Part shown: one piece after another, positions 50,101-57,707 of the stretch
Position numbering within the stretch: the stretch's first letter is position 1
Layout of the letters: the number at the start of each line of letters is the position of its first letter
Assembly: GCF_003977595.1 (NCBI RefSeq)
Contig: NZ_RYYR01000023.1
Span: forward strand, 1 to 64,000
Source of the DNA: Lysinibacillus antri
GTDB taxonomy: Bacteria; Bacillota; Bacilli; Bacillales_A; Planococcaceae
DNA: 64,000 nt
Reading direction: 5' to 3'
Notes under the pieces: generated by a model
Seen by the model: the letters and a program-made list of their open reading frames with translations, nothing else
Told to the model about the DNA's origin: nothing
Database searches by the model: none
Position numbers and translations under genes: made by a program

Positions 50101-50429
50101 CAAATGGTACTGTGAATAGTGGAACTTTATCAGTTTCAATTGGTGAAGCGAATCAATCAAAACTAATAGCGGTAGGTAACAATTCTTACACATTTGTATT
50201 TACCAATGTAGATGCAAAAAGTGATGTGAAAGTAAGTTTAACATCGAATAACAAAGTAGAAGAAGTATTCGGAAAAGCTGGTAATGGCAAAAAGACATAT
50301 AGCTTATTACCTAAAAAAGAAATTGATGGTCTATATTCACTTTCGGACATTTTAACAGACGATAAACTTTTAAAAGAGATTTTCAAATACTACTCACCAA
50401 GTGAATTAGAAGTTGGAACAACAAATTAA
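47184..50429 (+). CDS. Secreted repeat protein with GGKTI-type domains (1081 aa)
   Basis: The signal peptide covers about 1-31 (ends VNSA). The body is a string of ~110-130-residue beta-rich repeats. Several open with a D-x-x-K/A-GGKTI-x-x-x-L-x-N-A-x-W signature (GGKTIDLNLLNAKW, GGKTIVVTLVNAKW, GGKTIILTLKNDTW, GGKTIVVSLENATF) and end in a V-T-x-x-I/L-P strand. Similar repeats occur in surface proteins of other Firmicutes, but I cannot name a family. The C-terminal ~150 residues lack the repeat and end in charged helices. No SLH domain or sorting motif is present. The start ATG follows AAGGGAG. The next gene begins 14 bases after the stop, so they form one operon. The surface role is unknown. 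Confidence 0.8.
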   Translation: MKNKQNYLFKVLSSFLVLVLLTFTVLPSVNSAATIEVNLEQQVNNNLGVKIGDIITEEKINDIASTDTLKVILKLNGNQWASDIATKKQLVIDSMVTEEKSELQKIFNSTGVNLTSPDTLELTLTKDTSYNIKKNQTITMNLPATLIENWEGQVTPVSFTIYAKPEVTVGGSILNATKDDLIKGGKTIDLNLLNAKWNITNTGGMITITGLNKILDQFKINPTTQWAATQYLKSIDPNTFVSFANENRTLRMTLPPIPANKVDTGAITFDSVDGGTTPPTSNISSTYIIDTVIGSPLLYESADENASKSFTIGASTGLTISNTSESAIVGGTSNITLTLTDGSWATPLDPEKKKVLIDALVATKQKEQWKKVQDALKTSANLNAISVTANIITIPIPTVSGYTLTEDQVITLNVPNQLLSTSADVTQSFKITATSKAIVSGSVAPEVSQTDLAKGGKTIVVTLVNAKWENEIASNTAKREQLLNGLNFGTLDATIQSVINAKAEVIRSNDNVVTVKLPPIDGVKVNADVNVTFSIGNTPAQLTDIAVTTSSEPVFKIAQVTNQTVSLSGTILEATEFDIVAGGKTIILTLKNDTWINNTALLQSTLATNLASITSSVTVTRNSDTVVTIQLNGNSSYQLLSGNQTFTLSIPDTLFVVSSGNKSVSFDILDVSAKNIGNSKDGLDAAELSKGGKTIVVSLENATFKDNLTKSQLLSVIQNGSSALSTAVYSAINSSSDSKILSAKGNKLTIKLPSVSYVGSGSINLEVPSGIINNGKRNIPVSSVNVGAISSVASDVYTLTESQIKNGTSFTLTLYSGAEWNPTITSNKSIQNALLKGFAVNDQENEWKTITDKIVENNNFRLSNSNRSLTITIPSIKEFTIVRDQEISVKISKSVLTNYKYDIELNQKLKIAVPTISNNKSFQDVLQDLSNFIATNNLEKIRVKVPEKKLEELQVTNVSVPNSGNITTVKIKTNGTVNSGTLSVSIGEANQSKLIAVGNNSYTFVFTNVDAKSDVKVSLTSNNKVEEVFGKAGNGKKTYSLLPKKEIDGLYSLSDILTDDKLLKEIFKYYSPSELEVGTTN

Positions 50430-50443
50430 GGAGGTTATGAAAC

Positions 50444-51046
50444 ATGAAAAAAGCATTGATTGTATTGTGTAGTGTGCTATTGTTTCTACTCCTTCCTATT
50501 GATGCACCAAATGCAAAAACATGGAGATTTCAAGCTACTGAAGATGTCAATAAAGTATGGGAAATCAATTTTAACGGAAAATTAGATGCAAAGACTGTTA
50601 ATTCTACCAATATCTATGTTAAGGATGGGCAATCAATTCATCCTACGACTACTAATGTTATTAATAGTGGAAGAACAATTAAAGTAAAACCTAATACACC
50701 TTACACAGTAGGGAAACTTTATGAACTGATCGTTACGACCAATGTAAAAAATGTAGATGGAAAAGTTTTAAAGGACTCTGTGAAAATGCAATTTAAAATA
50801 GTTGAAACAGATACGATTTTTAAAGCGGTTCAAAGTATTACAAGTCAAAACATCACCATTCTTACAATAGTTACTGATAGTGATGTACTTGATGTTAAAA
50901 TTAGTAGCGAGTCATTGAAGTATGTGGGAAATAACACATATGAATACGTTCTTATAGGCGATAAAATAGGCGACAAAGTCACTATTTACGCATATGATGA
51001 AAAAAACAAGCTTTTAGAAAAAATGACATATACAATCGGCGAATAA
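50444..51046 (+). CDS. Small secreted SbsA-Ig-like protein (200 aa)
   Basis: The signal peptide is about 1-24 (LLFLLLPIDAPNA). Residues about 30-125 form an SbsA-type Ig domain (VWEINFNGKLDAKTVNSTNI to VKMQFKI). The rest is a second small beta domain (VLDVKISSESLKYVGNNTYE). Both domains resemble the C-terminal parts of the 22568, 45162 and 47184 proteins. It starts at ATG 50444 after AAGGAGG and lies 14 bases downstream of the large repeat protein, so the two are co-expressed and may interact. No enzyme motif or anchor was found. A role as a small partner or chaperone-like subunit is speculation. Confidence 0.82.
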   Translation: MKKALIVLCSVLLFLLLPIDAPNAKTWRFQATEDVNKVWEINFNGKLDAKTVNSTNIYVKDGQSIHPTTTNVINSGRTIKVKPNTPYTVGKLYELIVTTNVKNVDGKVLKDSVKMQFKIVETDTIFKAVQSITSQNITILTIVTDSDVLDVKISSESLKYVGNNTYEYVLIGDKIGDKVTIYAYDEKNKLLEKMTYTIGE

Positions 51047-51072
51047 GTTAACCATTTCTTAAAATTACAAGA

Positions 51073-51109
51073 TGCCTAGCGCAGCATTAATGTTGAGCTA
51101 GGTTTTCTT
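51073..51109 (+). terminator. Rho-independent terminator
   Basis: CCTAGC (51075-51080) pairs with GCTAGG (51097-51102), followed by TTTTCTT. Confidence 0.75.
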
Positions 51110-51256
51110 ATAAGAGTTGTAATGATGTTCTAAAAATTATAGTTTTAGATTAAAATTTTCTCAGCTTGTGATAATTTTTTATAAAGTCTAAAACATCAAC
51201 TCTATTATTTGATATAATCAACTTAATAAGAATCTAATATGTTGGAGGGAAAATTG

Positions 51257-52021
51257 ATGAAAAAAAACAAAAAAAGTATAAGTAAATATATACTTGTTGC
51301 AACACTAGCATTAGGTTTTACAACTAGTGCTGTTACTTTACCTTTTCAATCGGAAGCGGTTGAAGCCGTTACAAACAAGGTGAAATTTAGCGATGTTCCA
51401 ACTAGTCATTGGGGATATAATGACGTGAATAAGGCAGCGGAAAAGAAATTAATCGTAGGATACAATGGTAAATTTAATCCTAAAGGGAATGTTACAAGAG
51501 CAGAATTAGCGCAAATGTTATCGAGCGCATTTGATGGTACAGAGCGTGTTCAAAATTCGTTCACTGATGTAGCAAAATCTAATTGGGCAACAGATGCTAT
51601 TAATGAAGGAATTGCGTTGGGCTTTATCGATGTAGCTGATTATAAAAACAATAAATTTGAACCAACAAAAGTAATGACGAGAGCAGAAGTTGCAAAATGG
51701 CTTTCAAAAGGACTCGTTTCAAGTAATGCTAATTACGGTGTTATTTTAGAGAAAATGGCGAGTGCTACAACACCATTCCTTTCAATTGCAGATTTAAATC
51801 AAATCAAAACTAGCGATATTCCTTATATTGGACTTATGATGGGAACTGAATTAATGATTGGTTCTTCTAATAAATTTAATCCAAATGCAGCAATTTCAAG
51901 AGTAGAAGTAGCATCAATTTTGATTCGATATCTAGATAAAAAGAACATGGATCCATCTGAATTTAGTAAATTAAAAGAGTTCTATGAGACAGATGGGTTT
52001 GAAATAGTTGATATTCAATAA
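51257..52021 (+). CDS. Small SLH-only surface protein (254 aa)
   Basis: It has a lysine-rich start and a signal peptide (about 1-36). Three SLH domains make up almost the whole mature protein (VPTSHWGYNDVNKAAEKKL, VAKSNWATDAINEGIALGF and a divergent third), then a short acidic tail. With no effector domain it may simply occupy wall polysaccharide sites or act with a partner. ATG 51257 is chosen because GGAGGG (51244-51249) precedes it by seven bases. An ATG at 51239 lies upstream of that site. A TATAAT at 51213 is a possible -10. A terminator follows at 52091. Confidence 0.85.
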   Translation: MKKNKKSISKYILVATLALGFTTSAVTLPFQSEAVEAVTNKVKFSDVPTSHWGYNDVNKAAEKKLIVGYNGKFNPKGNVTRAELAQMLSSAFDGTERVQNSFTDVAKSNWATDAINEGIALGFIDVADYKNNKFEPTKVMTRAEVAKWLSKGLVSSNANYGVILEKMASATTPFLSIADLNQIKTSDIPYIGLMMGTELMIGSSNKFNPNAAISRVEVASILIRYLDKKNMDPSEFSKLKEFYETDGFEIVDIQ

Positions 52022-52090
52022 TCACTAGAACTCGTGATGTCTAAATTTGTTAAAAGTAAGGCATAATATAAAAATAGACTGTAAAACAAG

Positions 52091-52140
52091 AGCTATCCTT
52101 AAGTTAGTGAATACTGACTTTAGGGTAGCTTAACTTTTTT
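52091..52140 (+). terminator. Strong rho-independent terminator
   Basis: AGCTATCC...AGTTAG pairs with CTGACT...GGGTAGCT, followed by TAACTTTTTT. Confidence 0.85.
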
Positions 52141-52256
52141 ATTGAAATTTATGCGCTTCTTTCCAAAGTAGCAAATATGAGTTATCATTGAATGTATTTA
52201 AATCTTCTATACAATTTTCTATTCATTTGAACAACATATTAACCTCGAGGTGGACC

Positions 52257-53690
52257 ATGGTTTTTAGTAATCTAGTGTTTTTATTTGCATTTTTACCTAT
52301 TGTTTTGATTGTATATTTTGCTATGCCATCAAAATTTAAAAACCTCTTTTTATTAATTGTTAGTCTGTTCTTCTATGCATGGGGAGAGCCTGTCTACATT
52401 TATTTAATGATTTTATCTAGTATAATCAACTATCTGTTTGGTTTACTTGTTGGGAGCAAAAAACAAAATCCTTCTTTGAAAAAATTCTATTTAACTCTTG
52501 CTGTTCTAATGAACCTAGGAATATTAGGTTACTATAAATATAGTACATTCCTGATTGAAAATATTAATTTGCTATTTGGATTAGATATTGCATACGAGCC
52601 ACTACCATTACCGATTGGGATATCGTTCTTTACTTTCCAAGCGATGAGTTATGTAATCGATGTGTATCGAAATGATGCGAAGGTACAAAAGAATATACTC
52701 GATTTAGCTTTGTATATTGCACTATTTCCACAGCTCGTTGCAGGGCCGATTGTTCGATATACAACCGTTGCTGAAGAGTTAAAAAAGCGAGTTCATAGTG
52801 TGGAGCTTTTTGCAGATGGTGTTCGTCGATTTATTTTAGGGTTGGGGAAAAAAGTAATTATAGCGAATCCTTTAGGAGAAATAGCAGATACGATTTTTGC
52901 AACGAATACAAGTGATTTAAGTGTAACGACAGTTTGGATTGGAATTATTGCCTATTCTCTTCAAATTTACTTTGATTTTTCTGGATATAGTGATATGGCC
53001 ATTGGTTTAGGGAAGATGTTTGGATTTAAATTTTTAGAAAACTTCAACTACCCATATATCGCTCGAAGTGTTTCGGAATTTTGGCGTAGATGGCATATTT
53101 CACTGTCGTCTTGGTTCCGAGATTACATTTATATTCCGCTTGGAGGGAACCGAAAAGGGGAATGGAAAACTTATCGAAATCTCTTGATTGTTTGGACTGC
53201 TACTGGTTTTTGGCATGGTGCAAGTTGGACCTTTATGGCATGGGGCTTTTACTACGGAATCATTATCTGTATTGAAAGACTAGGTTTCGGAAAAGTGTTA
53301 GAAAAAATGTGGAGACCAGTCCAACATTTATATGTACTTATTCTTGTCATGATTGGGTGGGTATTCTTTAGAGCGGATAACTTTACGTACTCTTTAGACT
53401 ATATTCAAACAATGTTCGGACTAAAAGGTGTGCCACTAACAGATTCAATGGCGATTGGTTATTTATATGATAGTACATATTTAATCGTTATAGGTTTGTT
53501 AATCAGTATGCCTATCTATCCTTGGATTACAAAAAAAATGGATCAACAAATGGAAAATGGAAAACGCAATACAACATTAGGTATCATTCGTTATATTGGT
53601 GGACCGATTCTTTATTTCGCCTTAATCCTATTAGTTACAATGTTTCTTGTTAATTCAACGTACAATCCATTTATTTATTTCAGATTTTAG
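52257..53690 (+). CDS. MBOAT-family O-acyltransferase
   Basis: A 477-residue polytopic membrane protein of the AlgI/DltB type, which moves acyl groups across the membrane for O-acylation of surface polymers. About ten hydrophobic helices are visible. The conserved histidines are His280 in FWRRWHISLSSWFRDY and His320 in GFWHGASW. ATG 52257 is chosen since GAGGTGG precedes it and the hydrophobic N-terminus begins there; an ATG at 52188 would add an unlikely extension. The next gene, 21 bases on, is a DHHW-family esterase-like partner. In a cluster of SLH proteins the pair most plausibly acetylates secondary wall polysaccharide, as PatA/PatB do in the B. cereus group. That substrate is inferred. 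Confidence 0.9.
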   Translation: MVFSNLVFLFAFLPIVLIVYFAMPSKFKNLFLLIVSLFFYAWGEPVYIYLMILSSIINYLFGLLVGSKKQNPSLKKFYLTLAVLMNLGILGYYKYSTFLIENINLLFGLDIAYEPLPLPIGISFFTFQAMSYVIDVYRNDAKVQKNILDLALYIALFPQLVAGPIVRYTTVAEELKKRVHSVELFADGVRRFILGLGKKVIIANPLGEIADTIFATNTSDLSVTTVWIGIIAYSLQIYFDFSGYSDMAIGLGKMFGFKFLENFNYPYIARSVSEFWRRWHISLSSWFRDYIYIPLGGNRKGEWKTYRNLLIVWTATGFWHGASWTFMAWGFYYGIIICIERLGFGKVLEKMWRPVQHLYVLILVMIGWVFFRADNFTYSLDYIQTMFGLKGVPLTDSMAIGYLYDSTYLIVIGLLISMPIYPWITKKMDQQMENGKRNTTLGIIRYIGGPILYFALILLVTMFLVNSTYNPFIYFRF

Positions 53691-53711
53691 TTCAAAATGT
53701 GAGGTCTATTC

Positions 53712-54929
53712 ATGAAAAGCTTCAGTAATTATTTACTCACCCTATTATTTATATGTTTTATTATTGGAATCGGCGCCTATGTATGGCTTAGTGAAAAAGC
53801 AGATATTTCTTTTTATGAAAATCGGACACTTGCCAAAATGCCTGAAATCTCCGTTGAAAAAATGCTAGACGCTTCATTTACTAAGGAATACGAAACGTAC
53901 TTTACGGATCATTTCGCGGGGAAGGATCGCTGGGTGAAAGGCTATATTCAGTGGCAAATGTTAACAAACCAAACCTTGATACAAGATTATTATATTGCTG
54001 CTGATGATTGGATCTATCCGAAGCCAGCCGATGAGTTAGAATACGATCAAATTGATTTCTCAATAAAAAATGTAAAGCAACTATCTGAATATACCCAAAA
54101 GCATAATATGGAGTTTTTCCTTTTCTCCTTACCAAATCGCTATTTAATTTTAGAACCACCATATCCAGCCTATCTTTCGAATAATTATGAGTTTAAACAT
54201 AAAGAGTATTATTTTAACGAATTATCTAAAATAGATGCACTTAATGTAATTGATGTTTCTCAAAGTTTTGAAGATCAATTTTCATATGAAAAATTAAAAA
54301 ATATGTATTACCAGACAGATCATCACTGGACGGTAGATGGTGCTTTTGAAGCGTATAAAATCATTTATAATTCTCTAAATGAAAAGTATGATTTGTTCCA
54401 AGAGCCTTCTTTTAATGAAGCGAATTTTGATAGACAATGTTATGATCAAAACTTTATCGGAAGCTATAATCGCCAACTATACGAACTAATAGAAACGGAC
54501 GATGAAGTTTGCACAATGATGCCAACGAACTTTGATTTTAACACTTTAGAAGTCTATGTTGATGGTGAGAAGTTGCCATGGGATAGTGTATATGGCAGTG
54601 GGTTAAATAAAGAAGCGGACTTCATTGATTATGCAGGAATCTTTACAAAGGATTTTAGAGAATTAAACATTATCAATCCTGCAAAAGAAGATGGTGCAAA
54701 AGTATTGTTTATTAAAGATTCCTATGCAAACCCGATGTCCTTTTGGTTAGCGCAGCATTTCTATCAAACAACATTTTTTGATATCCGTCATAATCAGGAT
54801 CGAACATTATACGAATACCTTAATAACAATGAGTTTGATGCGATTGTCTTCTTATACAATAGTACAACAGTCTTCGCGAATATGTACAACTTCAACTTAG
54901 AGAAATTGAAAGAGGAATGGATTGATTAA
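53712..54929 (+). CDS. DHHW-family (AlgX/J-like) acyl-transfer partner
   Basis: 405 residues with one N-terminal membrane anchor (about 8-27) and an extracellular SGNH-like domain. The defining motif TDHHW occurs at residues 202-206 (Asp203, His204, His205). A candidate nucleophile is in IKDSYANP (Asp336-Ser337). Proteins of this kind take the acyl group passed by an MBOAT protein and place it on a polysaccharide. It follows the MBOAT gene by 21 bases and is closed by a terminator, so the pair is a self-contained operon. It might O-acetylate the SLH ligand or another wall glycan. No lipid or sugar specificity can be read from the sequence. Confidence 0.87.
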   Translation: MKSFSNYLLTLLFICFIIGIGAYVWLSEKADISFYENRTLAKMPEISVEKMLDASFTKEYETYFTDHFAGKDRWVKGYIQWQMLTNQTLIQDYYIAADDWIYPKPADELEYDQIDFSIKNVKQLSEYTQKHNMEFFLFSLPNRYLILEPPYPAYLSNNYEFKHKEYYFNELSKIDALNVIDVSQSFEDQFSYEKLKNMYYQTDHHWTVDGAFEAYKIIYNSLNEKYDLFQEPSFNEANFDRQCYDQNFIGSYNRQLYELIETDDEVCTMMPTNFDFNTLEVYVDGEKLPWDSVYGSGLNKEADFIDYAGIFTKDFRELNIINPAKEDGAKVLFIKDSYANPMSFWLAQHFYQTTFFDIRHNQDRTLYEYLNNNEFDAIVFLYNSTTVFANMYNFNLEKLKEEWID

Positions 54930-54948
54930 ATTTCCTCGGATTTAGAAG

Positions 54949-54995
54949 TACTCCATAAGCCTGACGTAATTAAGGTCTCGCTAATGGAGTATTTT
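54949..54995 (+). terminator. Rho-independent terminator
   Basis: TACTCCAT pairs with ATGGAGTA across a long loop with inner pairing, followed by TTTTTCT. Confidence 0.75.
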
Positions 54996-55057
54996 TCTAT
55001 AATTGCAAAGTCACATCAATTATAAATAATTTTATATGATGAAAAGGAGTTGTCCAC

Positions 55058-56056
55058 ATGCCTTTACATATTATCCGAAATGATATTACGAAAATGAAAA
55101 CCGATGCCATTGTCAATGCGGCAAATTCTGCGCTCAAAATGGGTGGGGGAGTATGTGGTGTGATCTTTCGTGCTGCTGGGGCTGAGCAGTTGCAAGTGGC
55201 TTGTAATAAAATTGGGCAATGCGCGGTCGGTCAAGCGGTGATTACAGAAGGATTTCAGTTACATGCAAAATATATCATCCATACAGTCGGTCCGATTTGG
55301 CGTGGTGGTGGGGAGAATGAGGCTGAGTTACTAGCACGCTGTTATGCCAATGCATTAAAATTATCAAAAGCTAATGGGTGCAAATCAATTGCATTCCCAC
55401 TCATTTCATCGGGGATTTATGGCTACCCAAAACGTGAAGCATTAGATATTGCTGTTTCTACCATCAATGAATTTCTTGTGAACAACGAAATGGATGTCAC
55501 AATTGTTGTTTTCGATAAAAAAGCAGTTCAGATAAGTGAAAAACTTTTTGAGTCTATTCAACATTATATTGATGATCGATATGAGGAAGAATTTATTTTT
55601 CAGAACCGAAATAGGGATTTTGAATTCGAACAAGTCTATTCGGAAATGCCAATTTTCGAAAGCGCACCGGAAATTATTCCGAAAAAACGTTCCTTAGAAG
55701 ATGTATTAAATCAATTAGACGAAACCTTTTCAGAGAGACTTCTTCGTTTAATTGATGAAAAAGGAAAGACGGATGTAGAAGTTTATAAAAAGGCCAATAT
55801 CGATCGGAGGCTTTTTTCTAAAATCCGTACCAACTTAGGTTACACTCCAAAGAAAGTAACTGTTATCGCTTTTGCCATCGCACTCGAGCTTAATTTAGAT
55901 GAAACGATTGATTTACTTGGCACTGCAGGCTACACATTATCCAATAGCAGCAAATTCGACCTCATCATTCAGTATTTTATTGAAGAGCGAAACTTCGATA
56001 TTTATAAAATTAATGAGACATTATTTACATTTGATCAAGTTTTACTAGGAGCTTGA
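55058..56056 (+). CDS. Macro-domain protein with C-terminal helical domain
   Basis: 332 residues, cytoplasmic. The macro domain spans about 1-172: NDITKMKTDAIVNAAN (Asn20, Asn23), GGGVCG (29-34) and a glycine-rich SSGIYGYP loop. Macro domains bind ADP-ribose and many remove it from proteins. MacroD enzymes usually have GGGVDGAIH; here the Asp is Cys33 and the His is Phe37, so catalysis may differ. After a charged linker, about 220-325 form an all-helical domain (SFSERLLRLIDEKGKTD to LNLDETIDLLGTAGYTLS) that resembles an HTH-like bundle seen with macro domains in other Firmicutes. The start ATG follows AAAGGAG. It is monocistronic. Function in ADP-ribose signalling or stress is inferred. Confidence 0.87.
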   Translation: MPLHIIRNDITKMKTDAIVNAANSALKMGGGVCGVIFRAAGAEQLQVACNKIGQCAVGQAVITEGFQLHAKYIIHTVGPIWRGGGENEAELLARCYANALKLSKANGCKSIAFPLISSGIYGYPKREALDIAVSTINEFLVNNEMDVTIVVFDKKAVQISEKLFESIQHYIDDRYEEEFIFQNRNRDFEFEQVYSEMPIFESAPEIIPKKRSLEDVLNQLDETFSERLLRLIDEKGKTDVEVYKKANIDRRLFSKIRTNLGYTPKKVTVIAFAIALELNLDETIDLLGTAGYTLSNSSKFDLIIQYFIEERNFDIYKINETLFTFDQVLLGA

Positions 56057-56064
56057 TCTGAATT

Positions 56065-56180
56065 ATTAGCCAAATTTGGGGAGATATTAGCCAAATCGCG
56101 GCCATTATTAGACAAATCTGAAGAAATATTAGCCAAAACAAACTTAATATTAGCCAAAACAAACTTAATATTAGCCAAAC
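56065..56180. repeat. Six-copy 21-bp tandem repeat
   Basis: ATTAGCCAAA recurs at 56065, 56086, 56107 (ATTAGACAAA), 56128, 56149 and 56170, exactly every 21 bases. The fourth and fifth units are identical. It lies between the macro and VWA genes. Because 21 is a multiple of three it creates spurious minus-strand frames rich in Trp-Leu-Ile. Confidence 0.92.
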
Positions 56181-56283
56181 CCGCTCGTAAACCCCAATCC
56201 CCAATTTGTCGCCTCCCATGCGACCACGTCAAACCCCATAATTGGTATCCTTCATTTAGACAAATCGAATGGAGGATTTTTTT

Positions 56284-56925
56284 ATGAAAACAAATTGTAC
56301 GGAGTTAGTCTTTATTTTAGATCGCAGTGGTTCGATGGCAGGATTAGAATCAGATACAATTGGAGGCTTTAATGCGATGCTCTCGAAACAAAAAGAAGCA
56401 CAGGGAGAAGCGATCATTACGACGGTGTTATTTAACGACGAATACGAATTGTTGCATGATTGTATTCACGTAAACGGTGTGGCGCCACTAACGACAAAAG
56501 ACTATGAAGTAGGAGGTACGACAGCGCTTTTAGATGCAATTGGATTAACGATTCAAAAAATCAAAAAAGCGCAGAAAGCCACAATGAAAGAAGCGTGTGC
56601 GGATAAGGTGCTGTTTGTCATTACGACGGATGGCATGGAAAATTCGAGCCAAGAATATAACTACAAAAAAATCAAAGCCCTCATTGAGCAACAAAAAGAA
56701 GTAGGATGGGAATTCATTTTCCTCGGAGCCAACATTGACGCAATTGGAATGGCTTCGAAAATGGGGATTGATCAAGAGAATGCAGTTGAATACCATGCAG
56801 ATGAAATTGGTACACAAGTCAATTTCCAAGCAGTGAGCGAAACGGTGTTAAACTACCGAAAAGAGGGCAAACTAAATCGCTCGTGGAAAAAAGAAATCGA
56901 AACCGACTTCAAAAGTAGAAAATAA
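56284..56925 (+). CDS. von Willebrand factor A domain protein
   Basis: A 213-residue, soluble single VWA domain with a complete MIDAS metal site: DRSGSM (Asp13), the threonine in GGTTALLDAIG and the aspartate in TTDGMENSS. Such proteins bind partners through Mg2+. Standalone versions of this size occur in bacteria near stress or tellurium-resistance-type genes, but none is visible here. ATG 56284 is the start because GGAGG sits at the right distance; an ATG at 56269 overlaps that site. It follows the 21-bp repeat array and converges on a minus-strand membrane-protein gene. The partner is unknown. Confidence 0.88.
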   Translation: MKTNCTELVFILDRSGSMAGLESDTIGGFNAMLSKQKEAQGEAIITTVLFNDEYELLHDCIHVNGVAPLTTKDYEVGGTTALLDAIGLTIQKIKKAQKATMKEACADKVLFVITTDGMENSSQEYNYKKIKALIEQQKEVGWEFIFLGANIDAIGMASKMGIDQENAVEYHADEIGTQVNFQAVSETVLNYRKEGKLNRSWKKEIETDFKSRK

Positions 56926-56933
56926 TTACAAAA

Positions 56934-56961
56934 ACCTGGTACAAACAATCCTGTACCAGGT
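56934..56961 (-). terminator. Terminator between convergent genes
   Basis: ACCTGGTAC (56934-56942) pairs with GTACCAGGT (56953-56961). The T run lies on the minus strand, so it mainly serves the membrane-protein gene and possibly both. Confidence 0.75.
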
Positions 56962-56970
56962 CTCCTATTA

Positions 56971-57456
56971 CTATGCTACAAACGGTTTTTTCATCATAAT
57001 TAAACCATAAATATAGAAGAAGATACTACCTGTGATGAGTGTTAAAACAATAAATAAAATCGCTTTCCCTGAATCACCCGTCCAACGATAAAATAGGCGA
57101 TACATAAAGTAAATGGCGATGATTGCCATAGCGATGGATGTTAATATACCGATAAATGGAATAAAGGAAACGACCAGTAAGCCAAAATAAATGAGTGTGA
57201 ACATTAAAGCGTCCTTTTTAATTCCCTCAATGGATGTTTTGCTTGATCCCAAGGCAAATAAGGCATAGACATTTAACACAGGGATCCATGACCAAAATGC
57301 AATGTCTCCTAGTCCATTCACTTTTGCTGAATTGTAATAGATAATTGCTGTAAGAATGTACCCTACTAAAGCAAGGATTAAGCCAACAATAATAACGACA
57401 ACGAATAAACCGCCAAAGAACAGATCCATTTCATTTGGATACGTTTCGTAATACAT
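56971..57456 (-). CDS. Four-helix membrane protein of unknown function
   Basis: 161 residues with four hydrophobic segments (about 14-40, 45-70, 85-118 and 128-153). There is a short polar N-terminus and a lysine near the C-terminus. The FWSWIPVLNVYALFALG stretch is typical of small Firmicutes integral membrane proteins that I cannot assign to a named family. The start on the minus strand is ATG at 57456, preceded by AAAGGAGG. It is the only gene in the window that is clearly functional on the minus strand. The promoter would lie in 57457-57640, which has no clear boxes. Confidence 0.8.
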   Translation of the reverse strand: MYYETYPNEMDLFFGGLFVVVIIVGLILALVGYILTAIIYYNSAKVNGLGDIAFWSWIPVLNVYALFALGSSKTSIEGIKKDALMFTLIYFGLLVVSFIPFIGILTSIAMAIIAIYFMYRLFYRWTGDSGKAILFIVLTLITGSIFFYIYGLIMMKKPFVA

Positions 57457-57707
57457 CTCTCAACACCTCCTTTTTATAAAGTGGCCATTTCATAAGATTC
57501 AACAATAATATATGTTGAAATAAAAAAATTATTTAAGATTTGAAAAATTAATCCTTCAAACAAGTTTGAAAAAAAGTCGAATTCCAACTTTTTGTACATG
57601 CACTATTAGGAAATCAATCCTATTTTTCTAGCAATCCCCCAATCTAGGATAAATGTATGATATATTCTAAATATCTTAACATTTTTCTACATATTGGAGT
57701 GAGTATA

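Noticed and set aside
56065-56180. CRISPR array
   Set aside because: The conserved part is only about 10 bases with 11-base 'spacers', two units are identical and no cas genes are near.
56025-56232. Two overlapping minus-strand frames with a repeated Trp/Leu/Ile heptad
   Set aside because: They arise from the 21-bp tandem repeat, whose period is a multiple of three.
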